Positions 45,615 through 54,591 of a DNA stretch of 64,000 nt are shown in pieces (position 1 is the first letter of the stretch; each line of letters begins with the position of its first letter). The notes beneath the pieces were generated by a model. The model ran no database searches and was not told the DNA's origin. It saw nothing but the letters and a program-made list of their open reading frames with translations. This stretch comes from JACDAE01 sp963717195 (GTDB taxonomy: Bacteria > Chloroflexota > Ktedonobacteria > Ktedonobacterales > Ktedonobacteraceae): NCBI GenBank assembly GCA_963717195.1, contig CAVQVR010000006.1:186001-250000 (forward strand), read 5' to 3'. The position numbers and the translations under genes were made by a program.

Positions 45615-47027
45615 TTAAGATGATACAACCTCATCTACCATCTCTGGTAATATCTCATCAGAAGATGCAACCGGCACAACTTTCCTTTTCCTGATCTCGG
45701 GATACAGTGTCAGTATGAGATCAGTCATCGTCACGATGGTAACGGCGAGAACTGCGACAGCTACATATGAAAGACCGACCACCTGCCGGTTCAGAAAGTA
45801 TGGCGCATAGCTGAGCAGAGAACAGAGTTGCACTATGATGGCTACAAAAAAGTAGCGGGGGAAGTAGAAGGCATAGATGATAGATACTACGTCTGCCAGG
45901 TAGAAGTAGCGTTCATGCATCTCAGGCAACAGAAATGGGATAGCAAGAGCAAACACGAGTGTGACTTTGAGCAAAAGAGATGCTGTAAATTTTTGCTTGC
46001 TGGCCCAGACCAGGGCGGAGACAAGGACAACAACTGCCCCGGCCAGGATAATTCCGATCCACTTCCAATATCCAGCAGCGTTTGCCGGGAGCCATTGATA
46101 GAATGTAGGGGCATTAAAAGTTAACGACGAAGATGAAAAATTTCTACCGCCGAAACCTCCTGTTCCTCTATTAAATGGACCCGTTCCTCCTGGAATGCCG
46201 CCTGCTCCACTTGCTCCTGAAAAACCGCCTGCTCCCCTGTTAAACTGTCCACTTCCTCCTGGAAAACCGCCTGCTCCCCTGTTAAATTGGCCTCCTCCAC
46301 CTACGCCACCAGTACTGACCTGCCCAGGGTAGATGGTGAGCAGACTCCATGCGCTGCGCCCTGCAATGAAGGCCGGGACCAGTAGCAGCAGAAAGATCAG
46401 TGGGATAAGAACGAGATACTTCAATGGAAGCTTTCTTTTCAAGAGGAGGACCAGGAGGACAGGCGCAAAGAAAATTGCCTGGAGTTTGAAGGAGATCGCC
46501 AGGGCAAAGAAAGCACAGGCCCATCCTGGTCGCTCTTTGAGCAGAAAATAGAGGCTACCAAGGCAAAACGCTGCATAGGTTGCGTCAGCCTGTCCCCAGG
46601 CCGCACTATTAATAAAAATAGTGGGAGCAAATAAGACGACCAACGCACCTACGATTGGCAGATAAGAGCCTTTATAGCGCTCGTTAAGAATGAGGTAGGT
46701 AAAAAGGGCTAGCAAGCCATCAAATAGCACCGAGAGAGTTTTAATCGCGATAAGTTTTGAGACGGGCAAGTACGTCGTCAAGGCAAGCAAATAAAGGTAT
46801 GGAACATTGTAATTGGAGAAATTGGATTTAAATGCTGCAAACCCGCCATTGTTTTTTATGAAGTCATACCACTGACTGAGAAAAAATGTATAGTCGCTGG
46901 TTTGTACTTGATACAACCATATGCGTAAGATAATCGCAACTATGAACAGAACTATAAATACAACGCGCAATGATATGTGTAAAGCAGGTGAAAGCGGTTT
47001 CTTTAGCGAAAGCATATTTGTCTCCAT
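45615..47027 (-). CDS. GT-C-type membrane glycosyltransferase (DUF2029/GT87-like) with Gly-rich loop
   Basis: Integral membrane protein of 470 residues with 10 or more helices. The pattern fits lipid-linked mannosyl-type transferases: an early acidic position in the first loop (VQTSDYTFFLSQWYDF), then NSAAWGQADATYAAF and ALAISFKLQAIFFAPV, the hallmark phrases of the group. An extracytoplasmic loop (about 237-295) carries imperfect tandem repeats QFNRGAGGFPGG, QFNRGAGGFSG and PFNRGTGGFGG, not expected in the family. The donor and acceptor are unknown. No close ribosome site was found before the ATG. Confidence 0.82.
   Translation of the reverse strand: METNMLSLKKPLSPALHISLRVVFIVLFIVAIILRIWLYQVQTSDYTFFLSQWYDFIKNNGGFAAFKSNFSNYNVPYLYLLALTTYLPVSKLIAIKTLSVLFDGLLALFTYLILNERYKGSYLPIVGALVVLFAPTIFINSAAWGQADATYAAFCLGSLYFLLKERPGWACAFFALAISFKLQAIFFAPVLLVLLLKRKLPLKYLVLIPLIFLLLLVPAFIAGRSAWSLLTIYPGQVSTGGVGGGGQFNRGAGGFPGGSGQFNRGAGGFSGASGAGGIPGGTGPFNRGTGGFGGRNFSSSSLTFNAPTFYQWLPANAAGYWKWIGIILAGAVVVLVSALVWASKQKFTASLLLKVTLVFALAIPFLLPEMHERYFYLADVVSIIYAFYFPRYFFVAIIVQLCSLLSYAPYFLNRQVVGLSYVAVAVLAVTIVTMTDLILTLYPEIRKRKVVPVASSDEILPEMVDEVVSS
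46143..46320 (-). repeat. In-frame Gly-rich minisatellite in the glycosyltransferase gene
   Basis: Three or four imperfect copies encoding [QP]FNRG[AT]GGF[PSG]G, separated by Gly/Ser linkers. The units keep frame and lie in one predicted external loop. Confidence 0.8.
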
Positions 47028-47170
47028 GGATGTTTTCTTGCTATTGAGGTCTTTTCATGAAAATGTTCCCTGTTTCTCTAACGGGAAATAGAGACATTGT
47101 GGTACAACGTTCTCTTCTTGTGGAATGGATGCTTGATTTTCTTGTCTTTCTGCAATTTGTTGGAGTCAAT

Positions 47171-47191
47171 GACGCAAGGTGACGCCCCTAC
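47171..47191. repeat. GCCCCTAC-family copy overlapping a stop codon
   Basis: GACGCAAGGTGAC followed by GCCCCTAC (47184-47191). The minus-strand GTAGGGGC contains the TAG stop of the methyltransferase gene. Confidence 0.75.
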
Positions 47192-48129
47192 CCCGGTATG
47201 GCGACCCTCGACAGTACATAACCTGCGACCTCATATCCTCGGCCAGGGCGATCTTTCGTGGGTAGATCGGTTAGCCACTCCCATTGCGCTTCTTCCACTA
47301 TCGCAAAAGCGCCTCGCACAAGGTCGGGAAAGACGCGTGGGACAAGAGGCAAGGTACGGCGATGAGTGGTGTCATGATCGGTGCCGTGTACATTGAAGAC
47401 AAAGCCTCGCATATCCGTGAGCAAGACAGCAACACCACCTGTGTCTAAGAACGTACGCAACATGCGCAGATGTGCATTGATGATACGGATACGAAAGTTC
47501 TGGGCGGCATCCTGATAGCGGCGATGGCGCTCCTGCTCATTGAGCAAGGAGGGCGCGATACGTTGGAGGGAATCGAGCACATCAAGGATAGGATAGCTGA
47601 AAAGTTGTGTAAGAACCAGGGAACTTACAACAATGCCAAAATCTCCTGCTGGGAGTTCTTGCATCTGAGGAGGATCAGGGATGGGACATTGCTCCAGGCA
47701 GAGCGCTGCGGCATCAAAAACAGCGTGTGCTCCTTGAGAGATGCGTTCCTGCCAGTTCTGCTGTGCAATCAAACGAGCGAGCTTGCCGCTTACTCCTCCA
47801 CTGATATCGCACTGCACCAGCCGTATCTGTTTACGTAATGCAGCAGAGGTGAGCTCATCCCTTCCCTGTCGCATAGCGGTGAGATCAAGATCGACAAGGA
47901 CTACTTCATCAGATGAGCGGCTCAACTCAGCCAGGGGAACTTCGGTACAGGCACCTGCGCCCAGGACAAGCGAGCTTTGTGATGTGGCCGGATCACGCTG
48001 GTGGAGGGCATGAGCGACCAGGGAGGCACATTGCTGCAAATGGTGCGGAGAGTGCTGCTGCAGCCATTGACGACGATGTGTCCCCTGCATCTGAATATTG
48101 CTGTAGGGTAAATTATCGATACGGGCCAT
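47188..48129 (-). CDS. SAM-dependent methyltransferase-like protein
   Basis: Rossmann-type protein of about 313 residues. SSLVLGAGACTEVPLAEL (about 68-85) resembles SAM motif I, with VVLVDLDLTAMRQGRDEL as the acidic motif II. Later, DFGIVVSSLVLTQLFSYP resembles motif IV. The acceptor is unknown. The ATG at 48129 lies 4 bases past the stop of the enoyl-CoA hydratase gene, so the pair is probably one operon; the longer upstream frame overlaps that gene and is not used. The stop codon falls in a dispersed repeat. Confidence 0.75.
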   Translation of the reverse strand: MARIDNLPYSNIQMQGTHRRQWLQQHSPHHLQQCASLVAHALHQRDPATSQSSLVLGAGACTEVPLAELSRSSDEVVLVDLDLTAMRQGRDELTSAALRKQIRLVQCDISGGVSGKLARLIAQQNWQERISQGAHAVFDAAALCLEQCPIPDPPQMQELPAGDFGIVVSSLVLTQLFSYPILDVLDSLQRIAPSLLNEQERHRRYQDAAQNFRIRIINAHLRMLRTFLDTGGVAVLLTDMRGFVFNVHGTDHDTTHRRTLPLVPRVFPDLVRGAFAIVEEAQWEWLTDLPTKDRPGRGYEVAGYVLSRVAIPG

Positions 48130-48133
48130 ACTA

Positions 48134-48932
48134 CTACTGTCCGCTGTAATTAGCCTGGCGTTTTTCAAGGAAGGCGCGGACGCTCTCGCGATGATCGGCG
48201 GTACTCATAGCAATATCCTGCATTTCACCTTCAAGTTGAAGAGAGGTCTGCAGATCGCTATCGAGCGAACGATACATAAGTTCTTTGATCAGGCCATAGG
48301 CACGCGTCGGTCCCTGCGCCAGGCGTTGCGCCAGGGTAATTGTAAACGCCTCAAACTCGTCGGGAGGAACGCTTTTATTGACCAGGCCAATGCGTTCCGC
48401 CTCCGAACCGCTGATCTCATCGGTCAGAAGAGCCATCTCCAGAGCTTCTTCCCAGACCAACCAGGCGGGGCAGGAAATAGGCACCACCACCATCAGGAAC
48501 CAGGCCAATGCGCGCAAACGCCTCTACGAAGCGTGCGTTATCGACGGCGATACGCAGATCGCAGGCCAGGGCAATGTTGCAAGAGATACCAGCGGCAACG
48601 CCATGAACGGCGGCAATTACAGGTTTGGGCATCTCCTGAAAGAGCTGGATCAGGCGATGATATTTTGCGAGGTGTTCGCTGACCTTAATAGGTTCTCCGC
48701 TTGTATGAACGGTGGCGAATCCATTAATATCCTGGCCCGCGCCAAAGGCTTTGCCAGCTCCGTTAATTACCACACAGCGAATCGTCTCATCCTGTGCGGC
48801 GGACGCAACGGCCTCGGTCAGTTCTTGTAACATAAGATCGTTGAAGGCGTTGAGAACCTCTGGACGGTTCATCGTAAGAATTACAAAACCTTCTTCCTGC
48901 CGGACAAGCAGGTGTTGGAAATCGCTTTGCAT
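48134..48932 (-). CDS. Enoyl-CoA hydratase/isomerase, apparent frameshift
   Basis: Crotonase-fold enzyme hydrating or isomerising enoyl-CoA in fatty-acid or aromatic degradation. Signatures: LTMNRPEVLNAFNDLM, the first oxyanion-hole loop GKAFGAGQDINGFA, AAVHGVAAGISCNIALACDLRIA, and LVPDGGGAYFLPRLVG with an acidic residue at the catalytic position. The frame breaks at about 48441-48456: LVG continues in another frame as WEEALEMALLTDEISGSEAERIGLVN. Removing one base restores about 265 residues, the normal length. GAGGAG precedes the ATG at 48932 by 6 bases. It is followed closely by the methyltransferase gene. Confidence 0.87.
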
Positions 48933-48986
48933 CAAGCACTCCTCTTCGTTGTGGTGATCCGGCTAACACGGGCGCGATCAATCGCA

Positions 48987-49067
48987 TACGGGTTTATAAA
49001 TGGCACCCCTACACCATCGGCAACGCGGGTTTATTTGGCCGCACGGGTTTATAAATGGCACCCCTAC
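48987..49067. repeat. Two GCCCCTAC-family copies in tandem
   Basis: ACGGGTTTATAAATGGCACC ending CCTAC appears twice (to 49012 and to 49067), 55 bases apart, with a degenerate ACGCGGGTTTATTTGG between them. Confidence 0.8.
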
Positions 49068-49095
49068 ATCATACATGAACGTTGACAGAACGATA

Positions 49096-50112
49096 TCACG
49101 AAATTTTGGGCATATCGAGCATTAATACTTCGAGCGCGACACGTGCGTTCACGTTCTGTTCGATGGCTTCCCTGGTCTGTAGTATAGCACGGATCATACG
49201 TTCAGCTTCGCTTGAGCCAAGTTTCGCCGCCTGATTTTTTAAGAGGTCGCGCATATCCACATTTACGGTCAGGTCCAGGCAATTGTTAGCCGCCAGGACC
49301 AGGTCGCGCCACCAGAGGAGCCAGAGATCAAGCAGGGCATCGATTTTCTCGGATTCGGTGCTGAGGTGCTGCACCATATCAAAGCGCTGTATTTTGCTAT
49401 GAGAAGGTAATTTCGCGAGCAGTTCCAATTGAGATTTGCGCTCATCCAGCATCTCATCGTCTTCTACGGCCTGTACAGCCCAGCCCATACGGCCTGCTGC
49501 AAGGGCTGCAATTAACTCGGCATCCCGCGCTTCAACTTCCCAATGTTGGTGCAGCGCGGTCCGGATCTGAGAATTCGTGAGCAACTGCATGGGGATTTGT
49601 TGCACGCGCGAGAGGATGGTTGGCAAGAGGAGACCAGCGTCAGGAACTGTCAGCAGCAGCACAACATCGGGTTCGGGCTCTTCCAGCGTTTTCAAGAGAC
49701 AATTGGCGGCCTGCGGATTCATTTCGTGCGCATTCTGGATAATAAAAATATTGCGTCGCCCTTCCAGAGTACGGCGAGACGAAGCGCTTTGGAGCACACG
49801 GATCTGCTCAATGAGAATAAATTGCTTATCCGCTGCCTTCGTCACAATGTGCACGTCTGGATGGTTGCCATGCATCACCTTACGGCAGGCGAGACAGGCA
49901 TTACACGGATCGGTTGGAGGGATGAGAGGATCAGGATTGCCGGTACAAAGCAGAGTTTGCGCAAAACGACGAGCAAGCAATCCTTTCCCAATACGAGGTG
50001 ATCCGGTAAAGAGATAAGCATGGCGTACCTGTTGTGCTGCGATAGTGCGGCGTAGCATATCGATTGGGCGCTCGTGCCCGACGATACCCCAACCTTGCAA
50101 GTGTATATCCAT
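49096..50112 (-). CDS. holB: DNA polymerase III subunit delta'
   Basis: Clamp-loader subunit of 338 residues. The AAA-like N part reads GWGIVGHERPIDML, a P-loop-like GSPRIGKGLLARR (Lys kept, the following Ser/Thr is Gly), and a zinc module CNACLACRKVMHGNH. Then come QIRVLQSASSRRTLEGRRN, NAHEMNPQAANCLLKTLEEP and LSRVQQIPM, diagnostic of delta'/HolB. The usual Ser-Arg-Cys is altered to Ser-Arg-Val. The ATG at 50112 begins the conserved domain; an in-frame TTG at 50148 is less likely. It is transcribed divergently from the sigma factor gene; the 322-base gap between them shows only AT-rich promoter-like sequence. Confidence 0.92.
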   Translation of the reverse strand: MDIHLQGWGIVGHERPIDMLRRTIAAQQVRHAYLFTGSPRIGKGLLARRFAQTLLCTGNPDPLIPPTDPCNACLACRKVMHGNHPDVHIVTKAADKQFILIEQIRVLQSASSRRTLEGRRNIFIIQNAHEMNPQAANCLLKTLEEPEPDVVLLLTVPDAGLLLPTILSRVQQIPMQLLTNSQIRTALHQHWEVEARDAELIAALAAGRMGWAVQAVEDDEMLDERKSQLELLAKLPSHSKIQRFDMVQHLSTESEKIDALLDLWLLWWRDLVLAANNCLDLTVNVDMRDLLKNQAAKLGSSEAERMIRAILQTREAIEQNVNARVALEVLMLDMPKIS

Positions 50113-50434
50113 GAACGATATGGTAGCAGAAACTGGGGATGATGGCAAGCCTGAGCAGGAACGTACCCAATACGGCTAAGAAGACACGGATACGACAGAT
50201 CATATGTTATACTGAGCCGCATGAGTATTCGTTCTGTGTTAGCACGACATTTTTGAAACCTGATGACACAGTCGTCGTATATGTAACGGGGAGTAGTTTG
50301 CCAAATGTCTTTGCCCCTGTGTGCCAGTTCACAGCGTTTTCTGGATACATATGCTATGCTTACTAAAGAGAAGATTGTTTTTCAGATATGTTATTATTAA
50401 GCACCTGCTTTTTACGATAAGGTAGATGTAACCA

Positions 50435-51277
50435 ATGGATACCTCTATCCGTTTCTACAATACGAATAGGAATTTACGTTTGTCACAAGGTGACGAACAC
50501 GCAGGCCGTTCCCAGGGTCAGCTATCAGCAGATGAGAATGGAAGTGTAGCGAGCGAAGAGGCGGAAAAGGTAGAGGCGTTACAAACCTCTCCACCACCTA
50601 CAACCACGACTGCACAGCCAGAACAAGTACAGCAGGTAGAGAAAGTCAATGTAGAGGACTTCGACGCGATTTTTCAACGCTTCCAGGTTCCAATCACGAA
50701 TTTCATCTACCATCTCATCGGCAACCGTGAGCAGGCCTGCGATCTTGCACAAGATGTATTCGTTAAAGCATACAAAGCATTGTTAGGAGGAACCGTTGTA
50801 CAACCGGGGGCGCTGTCGGCATGGCTCTATCGCATAGCAACCAACACCACCACAGATACCCTACGGAGACGACGGCTGATCGCGTGGCTACCACTCTCGC
50901 TGTTTAACGAAGACCGTGGCGTAGGTGCCGGAGTCGTTTCGGACTCAGGAGGTGCCGCCGATGGTTTCAATACGAGCAGTGATGAGAACGGTAGCAATGA
51001 GGCGCGTGCAAGCTCAGTCAGTGCAATGTATGAACGTAACGGCTACGATGGTGGACGGTTTGAGAGTCGTGTTGCTGATCGTGAGCTTGTGGAGCATGTT
51101 TTCAAGCAATTGCCACCGAAGTATGCGGTCTGTCTCTGGCTGTATGAGAATGACGGACTGTCCTGTGCAGAGATCGCGGAAGTACTCAACATCAGCGCAT
51201 CAGCGGTCAAGATGCGCCTGATGAGAGCAAGGGAGCGGTTCATCGGATTGTACCAAAAAGAGGTCGGTGAAGATTGA
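50435..51277 (+). CDS. ECF RNA polymerase sigma factor with extended N terminus and linker
   Basis: Group 4 sigma factor of 280 residues, about 100 longer than usual. A low-complexity N terminus (about 1-75, Gln/Glu/Thr rich) precedes region 2 (NFIYHLIGNREQACDLAQDV, AWLYRIATNTTTDTLRRRR). A second insert (about 160-205, Ser/Asn/Gly rich) separates it from region 4 (LPPKYAVCLWLYENDGLSCA, then EIAEVLNISASAVKMRLMRA). It is a paralogue of the sigma factor at 63171, with which it shares DTLRRRRLIAWLP-like wording. The stop overlaps the TTG of the next gene, so both are coupled. Confidence 0.9.
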   Translation: MDTSIRFYNTNRNLRLSQGDEHAGRSQGQLSADENGSVASEEAEKVEALQTSPPPTTTTAQPEQVQQVEKVNVEDFDAIFQRFQVPITNFIYHLIGNREQACDLAQDVFVKAYKALLGGTVVQPGALSAWLYRIATNTTTDTLRRRRLIAWLPLSLFNEDRGVGAGVVSDSGGAADGFNTSSDENGSNEARASSVSAMYERNGYDGGRFESRVADRELVEHVFKQLPPKYAVCLWLYENDGLSCAEIAEVLNISASAVKMRLMRARERFIGLYQKEVGED

Positions 51278-53109
51278 ACTGTAGTCAGGCGCGGACAATG
51301 CTTGCCGCATATCGTGAACTGAAAAACGGACAGATGGATACGACTGCATTAGAAGTGCATCTGAGCAATTGTACAGAGTGCAGGACATTTCTTGTTCAAG
51401 TGAAACTTGTTGGTGAACGGCTTCGCGCGTTGCCAGAGATCCAGCTTCCTGCCGAAGCGCATACAAAATTGATGCGAGTACTGGTAGCAGAGCATACACG
51501 CTTCATTCAACAAGCCCCGCCTTCCCAACAATCTATCCCTGTCCCTACATTTCTGGCTCCTTACCTTAAAGAACAGGGAAAGGATGTCCTGGATAACATC
51601 GCTGCATTTTCAACAGCAGACACAGGCCCATTACCGCTTATCGAACTACCACGCAAACAGCGAAGAGCTCACCGTTCCATCAAGATGAATTCGTTCGCAA
51701 TTGTTGCAATAGCGGCGGCATTTCTTATGGCTATCATGGTGGGAGGCTTAGTCTCTCTGGTCAGTTTAGCGAATCGCGGCGTACCTGATGTTGGAAAAGT
51801 CACGCTCCAGATCTCCCAACTTGCGTCAACAAATTACACAACAGCGACCAGCTATACGCATATCGTCAGTGCTGTAGGCAATCGAGAGAATATTTACTAT
51901 ACAGCGTATGGCAATAGCAACAGTGGGTGGATGCTCGCGACACTAGATAATCAGACAAAGATAAGTACACCCCTCCTTTCTAATGCCAGCAGCAGCCCCT
52001 TACTTGTTTTAAGCTCTTCTGATAACTGGCTGATCTGGCTGCGTTTTGATCTTCCGCAACAGGTAGTCGACAAAAATGCGCATAGTCATACCGTGACTGA
52101 ACATGAGATACGTACCTGGAGCCTTGAGGCAACCTACCTGGGTAGCGATCCAGGGAGCCCACTTACCAGCGCAACGCCACTTCTCCTACAGAAGGGAACA
52201 TTTGACGAGGCTACTGCTCCCACCTGGCTCCATACGCCAGTAGAGGGAGTCTGGTCGGGACAGAACATAGTACTCGTGGCAGCGTTTGATAAGCAAGGTG
52301 TATCACATCTGATCCGTTATACATTAGATGCTGAGAAAAGCCCGAGTGCTACGGAACTGGCAACAGTTAGTAATGGTCATATTCTTACGTCGCCAACGGC
52401 TAATAGCAGCGGCACGAGCATCTACTGGTCAGAGGAATGGATGACCGATGATAATGTGCTGCATAGCAATATCTGGACACAAAAGATCAGTCCGGCACTC
52501 TTACCTTTAAATGGTACGTGGGGCCATCAGACAAACACCGATACTTACCTGTTCCAGGCGGATGGTTCATTGTTCCATCCACAGGTTGTAAACAATATAC
52601 TTTTCTTGCAGAAAGTCAAAAATGCTACCATTGCGAATATTGCAATGCCAGAGGCTACAGCGAACGCGAGTTCTGACGTAACAGCAACGCCAGACACGCA
52701 ATCGAATGGAACACTTCCAGGTAGAATCAATACGACATTCTACTCACTGCCTGACCAATCGCTTGAGGGTACGCTACAGGCGTTTTCCGCGCTTGATGAC
52801 AGTACCATCCAGACGTCCATCAACGACGTAGTACAGTCACCTCAGGCTGGTTCGCGCTTCCTTCTGTGGCAGAGTAACAGAGGAATTGGCATGTATGACG
52901 CTGTTGCAAAAGAGATGATTCCTGTTAATTCTGTTCCTCCCAACCCTAATCCAAACAACATAGCGTTGCTAGCCGTTAATGGCGATACAACCATCTGGGC
53001 AGCCAATTCAGCTAACAATGCAAACAACCAGAATACGCCAGGCGCGGGAAACACCATTACGTTTGGTACGTTTAGCTGGCCAACTAAAGCGCCAATTGCA
53101 ACGCCGTAA
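51274..53109 (+). CDS. Zinc-finger anti-sigma factor with large external propeller-like domain
   Basis: Probable anti-sigma partner of the upstream sigma factor. The N-terminal zf-HC2 motif reads NCSQARTML...HLSNCTECRTFL (His and two Cys as in ZAS domains, about 30-40). One membrane helix spans about 134-160 (FAIVAIAAAFLMAIMVGGLVS). The 450-residue external part has beta-propeller-like phrases (NWLIWLRFDL, STSIYWSEE-like, SRFLLWQSN). It starts at TTG overlapping the sigma stop as TTGA, the only start that includes the zinc ligands. A perfect terminator follows, so the two genes form a bicistronic unit. The signal is unknown. Confidence 0.87.
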   Translation: MNCSQARTMLAAYRELKNGQMDTTALEVHLSNCTECRTFLVQVKLVGERLRALPEIQLPAEAHTKLMRVLVAEHTRFIQQAPPSQQSIPVPTFLAPYLKEQGKDVLDNIAAFSTADTGPLPLIELPRKQRRAHRSIKMNSFAIVAIAAAFLMAIMVGGLVSLVSLANRGVPDVGKVTLQISQLASTNYTTATSYTHIVSAVGNRENIYYTAYGNSNSGWMLATLDNQTKISTPLLSNASSSPLLVLSSSDNWLIWLRFDLPQQVVDKNAHSHTVTEHEIRTWSLEATYLGSDPGSPLTSATPLLLQKGTFDEATAPTWLHTPVEGVWSGQNIVLVAAFDKQGVSHLIRYTLDAEKSPSATELATVSNGHILTSPTANSSGTSIYWSEEWMTDDNVLHSNIWTQKISPALLPLNGTWGHQTNTDTYLFQADGSLFHPQVVNNILFLQKVKNATIANIAMPEATANASSDVTATPDTQSNGTLPGRINTTFYSLPDQSLEGTLQAFSALDDSTIQTSINDVVQSPQAGSRFLLWQSNRGIGMYDAVAKEMIPVNSVPPNPNPNNIALLAVNGDTTIWAANSANNANNQNTPGAGNTITFGTFSWPTKAPIATP

Positions 53110-53139
53110 CAGGCATTCACTTCTCATCATGTGAGGTCA

Positions 53140-53187
53140 TAGAGCCGGGAATGCACGAATATGCATTCCCGGCTCTATATTTCTTTT
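53140..53187 (+). terminator. Intrinsic terminator of the sigma/anti-sigma operon
   Basis: TAGAGCCGGGAATGCA and TGCATTCCCGGCTCTA pair perfectly over 16 bases around CGAATA, followed by TATTTCTTTT. Confidence 0.92.
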
Positions 53188-53213
53188 GTGTTGAGTAAAG
53201 GATTGAGGAATTA

Positions 53214-53250
53214 ATCGGGCACGGCTGGCGCGAAATATTCGGGTCCCTAC
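53214..53250. repeat. GCCCCTAC-family copy (variant end)
   Basis: ATCGGGCACGGCTGGCGCG then AAATATTCGG and GTCCCTAC, nearly the same as the copy at 7906-7942. It lies between a terminator and a convergent gene. Confidence 0.72.
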
Positions 53251-53301
53251 CTCGATACTTGATTTGGTAGCAACGGATAGGGCCAACTCATGCCCCACAC
53301 A

Positions 53302-54450
53302 TTAGCAGCCAAGCATTTTAGCGATCAGCATACGTTGAACTTCGCTGGTACCCTCACCGATTTCATTCACCTTGACGCTGCGCCAGTAGCGGGAGACAGG
53401 ATATTCGTCCATGAAGCCATAGCCGCCGTAAATCTGGACGGCTTGATCGGCGGCACGTTTGGCGGTCTCGGAGGCAAAGAGTTTCGCCATTGAAGCTTCG
53501 CGTGTAAAGGGTTTGCCCTGCATATGGAGCCAGGCGGCCTTATAATACATGAGGCGTGCCAGTTCTATCTCGGTTGCCATATCTGCCAGTTTGAATTGAG
53601 TGGCCTGGAACTTGCTGAGAGGCTGTCCGAACTGTTTGCGCTCCTTCGCATAGCTCAAGGCTTCATCCAGGCAAGCCTGAGCCAGGCCAACGGAGAGGGC
53701 TGCAATGGCGATACGGCCAGCATCGAGAATTTGCATAAACTGTTTGAAGCCATCACCACGTTGACCGAGGATATCCTCTGCCGGTACGGCGCATTCCTCG
53801 AAAGCGAGAGGACGCGTATCGGATGCTTTCCAGCCCATCTTTTTATAGGGTTTACCGATGACATAGCCAGGAGTGGTGCGGGGAACAATAATGTTAGTGA
53901 TTTCTTTGCGACCATCGGGGCGCATCCCGGTGACGGCGGTGATGGTTACGCCAGTCGTCATATCGGTACCGGCATTTGTGATAAAGGCTTTCGAACCATT
54001 GATATGCCATTGCCCATCTAGTAGGACCGCACGGGTCTGGGTGCCTCCGGAATCGGAGCCAGCTTCTGGTTCAGTGAGGCCAAAGGCCCATAACTGTTCG
54101 CCACGGGCCAGAGGGAGCAGGAAGCGCTCTTTCTGTTCCTGGCTACCGAAGAGGTAGAAAGGGGTCGCACCTAGAGAGATATGGGCCTCCATGGTGATGC
54201 CGACGGAGACATCGCCGCGCGAGATTTCCTCGATGGCAAGGCAATAGGAAAGGAAATCGGCACCTGCGCCACCATATTCTTCCGGGAAGGGCAAACCTAA
54301 TAAACCGATCTCACCCATTTTACGGATCAGCGCATATGGGAATGAGCTGGTGGCATCCATCTCTTCCGCCAATGGTTTTATTTCTTGCTCAGCAAAATCC
54401 CTGCACGTATCGCGAATGGCGCTTTGCTCTTCATTGAGTGTGAAATCCAT
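53302..54450 (-). CDS. Acyl-CoA dehydrogenase
   Basis: FAD flavoenzyme of 382 residues that oxidises acyl-CoA to enoyl-CoA in beta-oxidation. The N-terminal helical part has MDFTLNEEQSAIRDT, the flavin region LWAFGLTEPEAGSDSGGTQT, and the C-terminal QIYGGYGFMDEYPVSRYWRS followed by IGEGTSEVQR with the catalytic glutamate. It is close to short/medium-chain or isovaleryl-type enzymes; chain length cannot be told. AAAGGG precedes the ATG by 9 bases. A single gene, convergent with the upstream sigma operon. Confidence 0.93.
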   Translation of the reverse strand: MDFTLNEEQSAIRDTCRDFAEQEIKPLAEEMDATSSFPYALIRKMGEIGLLGLPFPEEYGGAGADFLSYCLAIEEISRGDVSVGITMEAHISLGATPFYLFGSQEQKERFLLPLARGEQLWAFGLTEPEAGSDSGGTQTRAVLLDGQWHINGSKAFITNAGTDMTTGVTITAVTGMRPDGRKEITNIIVPRTTPGYVIGKPYKKMGWKASDTRPLAFEECAVPAEDILGQRGDGFKQFMQILDAGRIAIAALSVGLAQACLDEALSYAKERKQFGQPLSKFQATQFKLADMATEIELARLMYYKAAWLHMQGKPFTREASMAKLFASETAKRAADQAVQIYGGYGFMDEYPVSRYWRSVKVNEIGEGTSEVQRMLIAKMLGC

Positions 54451-54591
54451 GGTTGGGTGCCCTTTCTTCTCTATGACAGGTCAGATAAGATTATCTATCT
54501 TGCATTATTATACGAGATTGAGGCAAGGATACCCGGCAATTGGGATAGGGTTCATTGTTTGACTTTATTGGGAAAGCCTTATTCACGCCTT

